Notes under the pieces: generated by a model
Databases searched by the model: none
The model's input: the letters and a program-made list of their open reading frames with translations, nothing else
What the model was told of the DNA's origin: nothing
Shown: positions 61,724 to 64,000 of the stretch, piece after piece
Position numbering within the stretch: position 1 is the first letter of the stretch
Layout: the number at the start of each line of letters is the position of its first letter
Assembly (NCBI RefSeq): GCF_009925085.1
Contig: NZ_JAABNR010000007.1
Span: 1-64,000, forward strand
Length of the DNA stretch: 64,000 nucleotides
Reading direction: 5' to 3'
Source: Stagnihabitans tardus
Lineage (GTDB): Bacteria; Pseudomonadota; Alphaproteobacteria; Rhodobacterales; Rhodobacteraceae
Position numbers and translations under genes: made by a program

Positions 61724-62778
61724 ACAAGCCCCTGTCGCGCGCGATCCTGCCCCTGACGACCGAGGCCCTGGATCACCTCATGCCCTTGAACCTGCGGCTG
61801 GATTCGGGCGGGCGCATCATGGCGCTGGGCCCGACCCTGGCGCGTCTCTTGCCGCAACCCGTCGTGGGGCGTTCTTTCTTCACGCTTTTCGACCTGCGCC
61901 GCTCCTCCGCCCTGACCGGGGTCGAGGATCTCATGTCCCATTCCGGCCTGCGCCTGCGCCTGACGCTGCGGCCCGAATTCCGCAGCCCCGGCCTGCGCCC
62001 CATTCCCTTCCGCGGCATGGCCATTCCCCTGGCCGACCGCTCGGGCCTGGTGGTCAATCTCTCCTTCGGCCTGGGTGTGGTCGATGCCATCCGGCAATAT
62101 GGCCTGACCGACAATGATTTCGCCCCCACCGACCTGGCGCTGGAAATGATGTACCTGGTCGAGGCGAACACCGCCGCGATGGATGCCCTGCGCGGTTCGG
62201 CCATGCGGCTGCAGGGCGACAAGCAGATGGCCGAGGCGCAGGCCATGACCGATACGCTGACCGGCCTGCGCAACCGCCGCGCCCTCGCCCAGGCGCTGGA
62301 GCGGCTCTCGCGCGGGACGGCGCCCTTTGGCCTGATGCATATCGACCTCGACTTCTTCAAAGAGGTCAACGACACGATGGGCCATGCGGCGGGGGACCAT
62401 GTGCTGCGCCGCGTGGCCGAGCTTTTGATGCAAGAGACCCGGGCCGAGGATACGGTGGCCCGCGTCGGTGGCGACGAATTCGTTGCGGTCTTTCCTGATC
62501 TGGTCGATCCGGGCCGCCTGGATGCGATCGCCCGCCGGGTCATCGAAGTCCTCTCCCGCCCCATCCCTTTCGAGGGCAAGACCTGCCGCATCTCCGCCTC
62601 TATCGGCATCACGACCTCCACGGCCTATCATGTGACCGACATCACCCAGATGGAGCAGGACGCCGACGAGGCGCTTTACGCCTCCAAGCGCGCAGGCCGG
62701 GGCAGAGCGACCTTCCATCCCGGTGCAGCCCAGGCGGCTCAGCCCAGCGCGCCCGAACGGCGCAGTCCGCAGGGTTAA
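61720..62778 (+). CDS. Diguanylate cyclase with N-terminal HNOBA-like domain
   Basis: A 352-aa protein. Residues 20-150 resemble the heme-NO-binding-associated (HNOBA) domain (MPLNLRLDSGGRIMALGPTL, VVGRSFFTLFDLRRSSALTG, LSFGLGVVDAIRQYGLTDND); about 155-185 a coiled coil linker; then a GGDEF domain with LTGLRNRRALAQALERL, MHIDLDFFKEVNDTMGHAAG, and VARVGGDEFVAVFPD with the RAED inhibitory site. It is complete and should make cyclic di-GMP. The start is in the H-NOX-like stop (ATGA). Some H-NOX/cyclase pairs respond to NO and regulate biofilm. Confidence 0.88.
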   Translation: MNKPLSRAILPLTTEALDHLMPLNLRLDSGGRIMALGPTLARLLPQPVVGRSFFTLFDLRRSSALTGVEDLMSHSGLRLRLTLRPEFRSPGLRPIPFRGMAIPLADRSGLVVNLSFGLGVVDAIRQYGLTDNDFAPTDLALEMMYLVEANTAAMDALRGSAMRLQGDKQMAEAQAMTDTLTGLRNRRALAQALERLSRGTAPFGLMHIDLDFFKEVNDTMGHAAGDHVLRRVAELLMQETRAEDTVARVGGDEFVAVFPDLVDPGRLDAIARRVIEVLSRPIPFEGKTCRISASIGITTSTAYHVTDITQMEQDADEALYASKRAGRGRATFHPGAAQAAQPSAPERRSPQG

Positions 62779-63693
62779 GGCGCCCGCGCAAGAGGCCAGA
62801 CGCCAAGGCCGAAGGCCCCGGGGCGCGCGCGACACGCGACAAGACCATCAACTGACGGCCGCGCCCCCGTGAAATCCGTGTCAATCGCGTGTTCAGATCC
62901 CCCGGGCGCGCTCCCGGCCCCCCCTCGGAGGACTGGCCCGCGGATGAGCCGCCCGAATGCATCCAAGTCAGAGTGGCGACACCCACCTGCCAAAGGCCCA
63001 GACCCTCATCGCCCACAAGGCCCCCCAAGCCCTGTGGCGCGCGGTCTCCCGCCTGCCTTCACATTCGACCAATTACTCTCGGGGGGGGCGCCCCCCTGAG
63101 GCCAGGCTGTGACCGGCCATCGCGCTCCAGACGTCGCCCTGCGCCGATCCAGAGCGACGCTATCGGCCCGGGGGGCAACGCAGTCGGCGCAAACCCTCCC
63201 CTGGCCTTGCCCACCGCCGCGGCGAGCCTCGCCGCATGAGCCTCCTGCCGCGCCGGGCCCGCCTCGTCGGGCGCTCTTTCCTTCTGACCCTGCGCCTGCG
63301 CCCGCCGCGACCCGGCTCGGGCCGATGCAGGCCGCCATCCTCCTCGCGTCGTGGGCGCGCTTGCCCCGAACCTCGCGAGCACGGTTTGGCTTGCCGCCCT
63401 GGCACATGACGCCGGCCAATGCGCTCATCGGCTAGGGCCCGGGGCCTGCGCTTACCCCCCCCAAGAGGTCAAAGCGGCCATGACGGTCTTTCCCCGCGCC
63501 TGGCCGCGATCCTCGCCTGCGGCCTGGCGGTGCTGGCGCGGCCCGGCGGCATCGACCTTCCGAACGCCTGTATCGCCGCCCCGCCGATTCCCTGACCATC
63601 ATCGCCAGGCAGGTCCGGGTCGACGGTCAGGGCCATGCAGATGACCCGCTTCCTCGTCGGCCTTCTCGCCGGACCTCGCCTCGCGCGGCTCTG
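62779..63693. other. Gene-poor GC-rich stretch
   Basis: More than 900 bases without a frame I can call a gene. All open frames on both strands are Arg/Pro/Gly-rich and lack motifs. A weak dispersed-element copy is at about 63057-63090 (CATTCGACCAATTACTCTCG, then G-run and C-run). A frame with LAAILACGLAVLARPGGIDLPN near 63500-63575 looks like a signal peptide with no gene following, perhaps a decayed gene. Confidence 0.5.
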
Positions 63694-64000
63694 TCACGAC
63701 AGCGCGGCTGAGACCGCCGCCTCGATCTCGCCGCCCAAGGGCTCGGCGCCAGAGCCCCAGGTGCCGATGACCCTCCCCTCCCCGTCGAAGAGCACCTTGT
63801 TGAAGTTCCAGCGCGGCACGAAGCCCAGCTCTTGAGCGAGCCACGGATAGGGCCCGGCAGCCTCGGGCCCCGTCACATGCGAGATCTCGGCCATGGGCAG
63901 GCTCAGGCCGAAGGTCAGCTCGCAAAACTCCTTTACGGCGCCATTGCTGTCCTTTTCCTGGTTGAAGTCATCCGAGGGCACGGCCAGGACGACCAGCCCC
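63694..64000 (-). CDS. Glutathione peroxidase, C-terminal part (cut by right edge)
   Basis: The visible 102 residues read VLAVPSDDFNQEKDSNGAVK, FCELTFGLSLPMAEISHVTG, LAQELGFVPRWNFNKVLFDG and VIGTWGSGAEPLGGEIEAAV. The WNFNKVLFDGEGRVIGTWGS pattern and P-DDFNQE region are conserved in glutathione peroxidases of the BtuE/GPx type, which reduce hydroperoxides. The N-terminal part with the catalytic Cys lies beyond the window. It is preceded (3') by the gene-poor stretch. Confidence 0.9.
   Translation of the reverse strand, partial: GLVVLAVPSDDFNQEKDSNGAVKEFCELTFGLSLPMAEISHVTGPEAAGPYPWLAQELGFVPRWNFNKVLFDGEGRVIGTWGSGAEPLGGEIEAAVSAALS

Overview
The window looks like a chromosomal segment of a purple-bacterium-type alphaproteobacterium of the Rhodobacterales (Rhodobacter/Paracoccus relatives). 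The grounds are the high GC content, dense ATGA-coupled operons, ethylmalonyl-CoA-pathway genes (mcl2, mch) inside a TCA-cycle cluster, an alphaproteobacterial GTTC-N7-GTTC SOS box, and a dispersed intergenic element with the core GGGATATTTGGGCCAA. The assignment is by recognition of families, not by database search.

Layout. 1-2030: the wreck of an IS66-family insertion sequence (tnpA, tnpB, tnpC, all frameshifted; tnpC runs off the left edge). 2.2-21.2 kb, minus strand: a TCA supercluster reading mdh | 58-aa protein, pepT | methyltransferase, secreted protein | sucC, sulfotransferase-like, sucD, DUF805 protein, several small membrane or secreted proteins, odhA, odhB, L,D-transpeptidase-like, sulfotransferase, NTF2-like, MAPEG, lpdA. 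A vestige of a second odhA 5' end lies between two DUF805 paralogues. 21.4-32 kb, plus strand: TauE/SafE permease, mcl2, nnrU, DUF1737, mch, a metallopeptidase, a porin-like protein, then sdhC-sdhD-sdhA-(DUF3052, lipoprotein)-sdhB and a third sulfotransferase. Together these encode 2-oxoglutarate to oxaloacetate plus two steps of C2 (acetyl-CoA) assimilation. The sucC and sdhC upstream regions carry the same pair of TGTGATCAC palindromes spaced exactly 21 bp, which suggests one regulator for both halves.

32-35 kb: a quorum-sensing module with luxI, a luxR, and a divergent LuxR-fold protein that has no DNA-binding domain, followed by a DUF1989 gene. 35-45 kb: ordinary chromosome with a QorB-like oxidoreductase and divergent HxlR regulator, hisD-UPF0262-phosphatase, a GlxA/AraC regulator, a second TauE permease, metG, and an SDR. 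45-50 kb: a solitary imuA-like gene with an SOS box, aldo/keto reductase, two lipoproteins (one with 60-bp tandem repeats), an XRE regulator divergent from a fatty-acid desaturase, NUDIX and DUF983. 50.8-53 kb: an EF-hand protein, ECF sigma factor, membrane protein and Spy/CnrX-like sensor module.

53-53.8 kb: an intergenic array of 42/63-bp imperfect tandem repeats facing inverted copies, sharing a 14-mer with the lipoprotein repeats 6 kb away. 53.8-64 kb: a PleD-type diguanylate cyclase, DUF3572, HAD phosphatase, alpha/beta hydrolase, an MttB-family methyltransferase, DUF4153, and a two-gene unit of an H-NOX-like protein lacking the heme-ligand histidine plus an HNOBA-GGDEF cyclase. The end is a gene-poor stretch and a glutathione peroxidase cut by the right edge.
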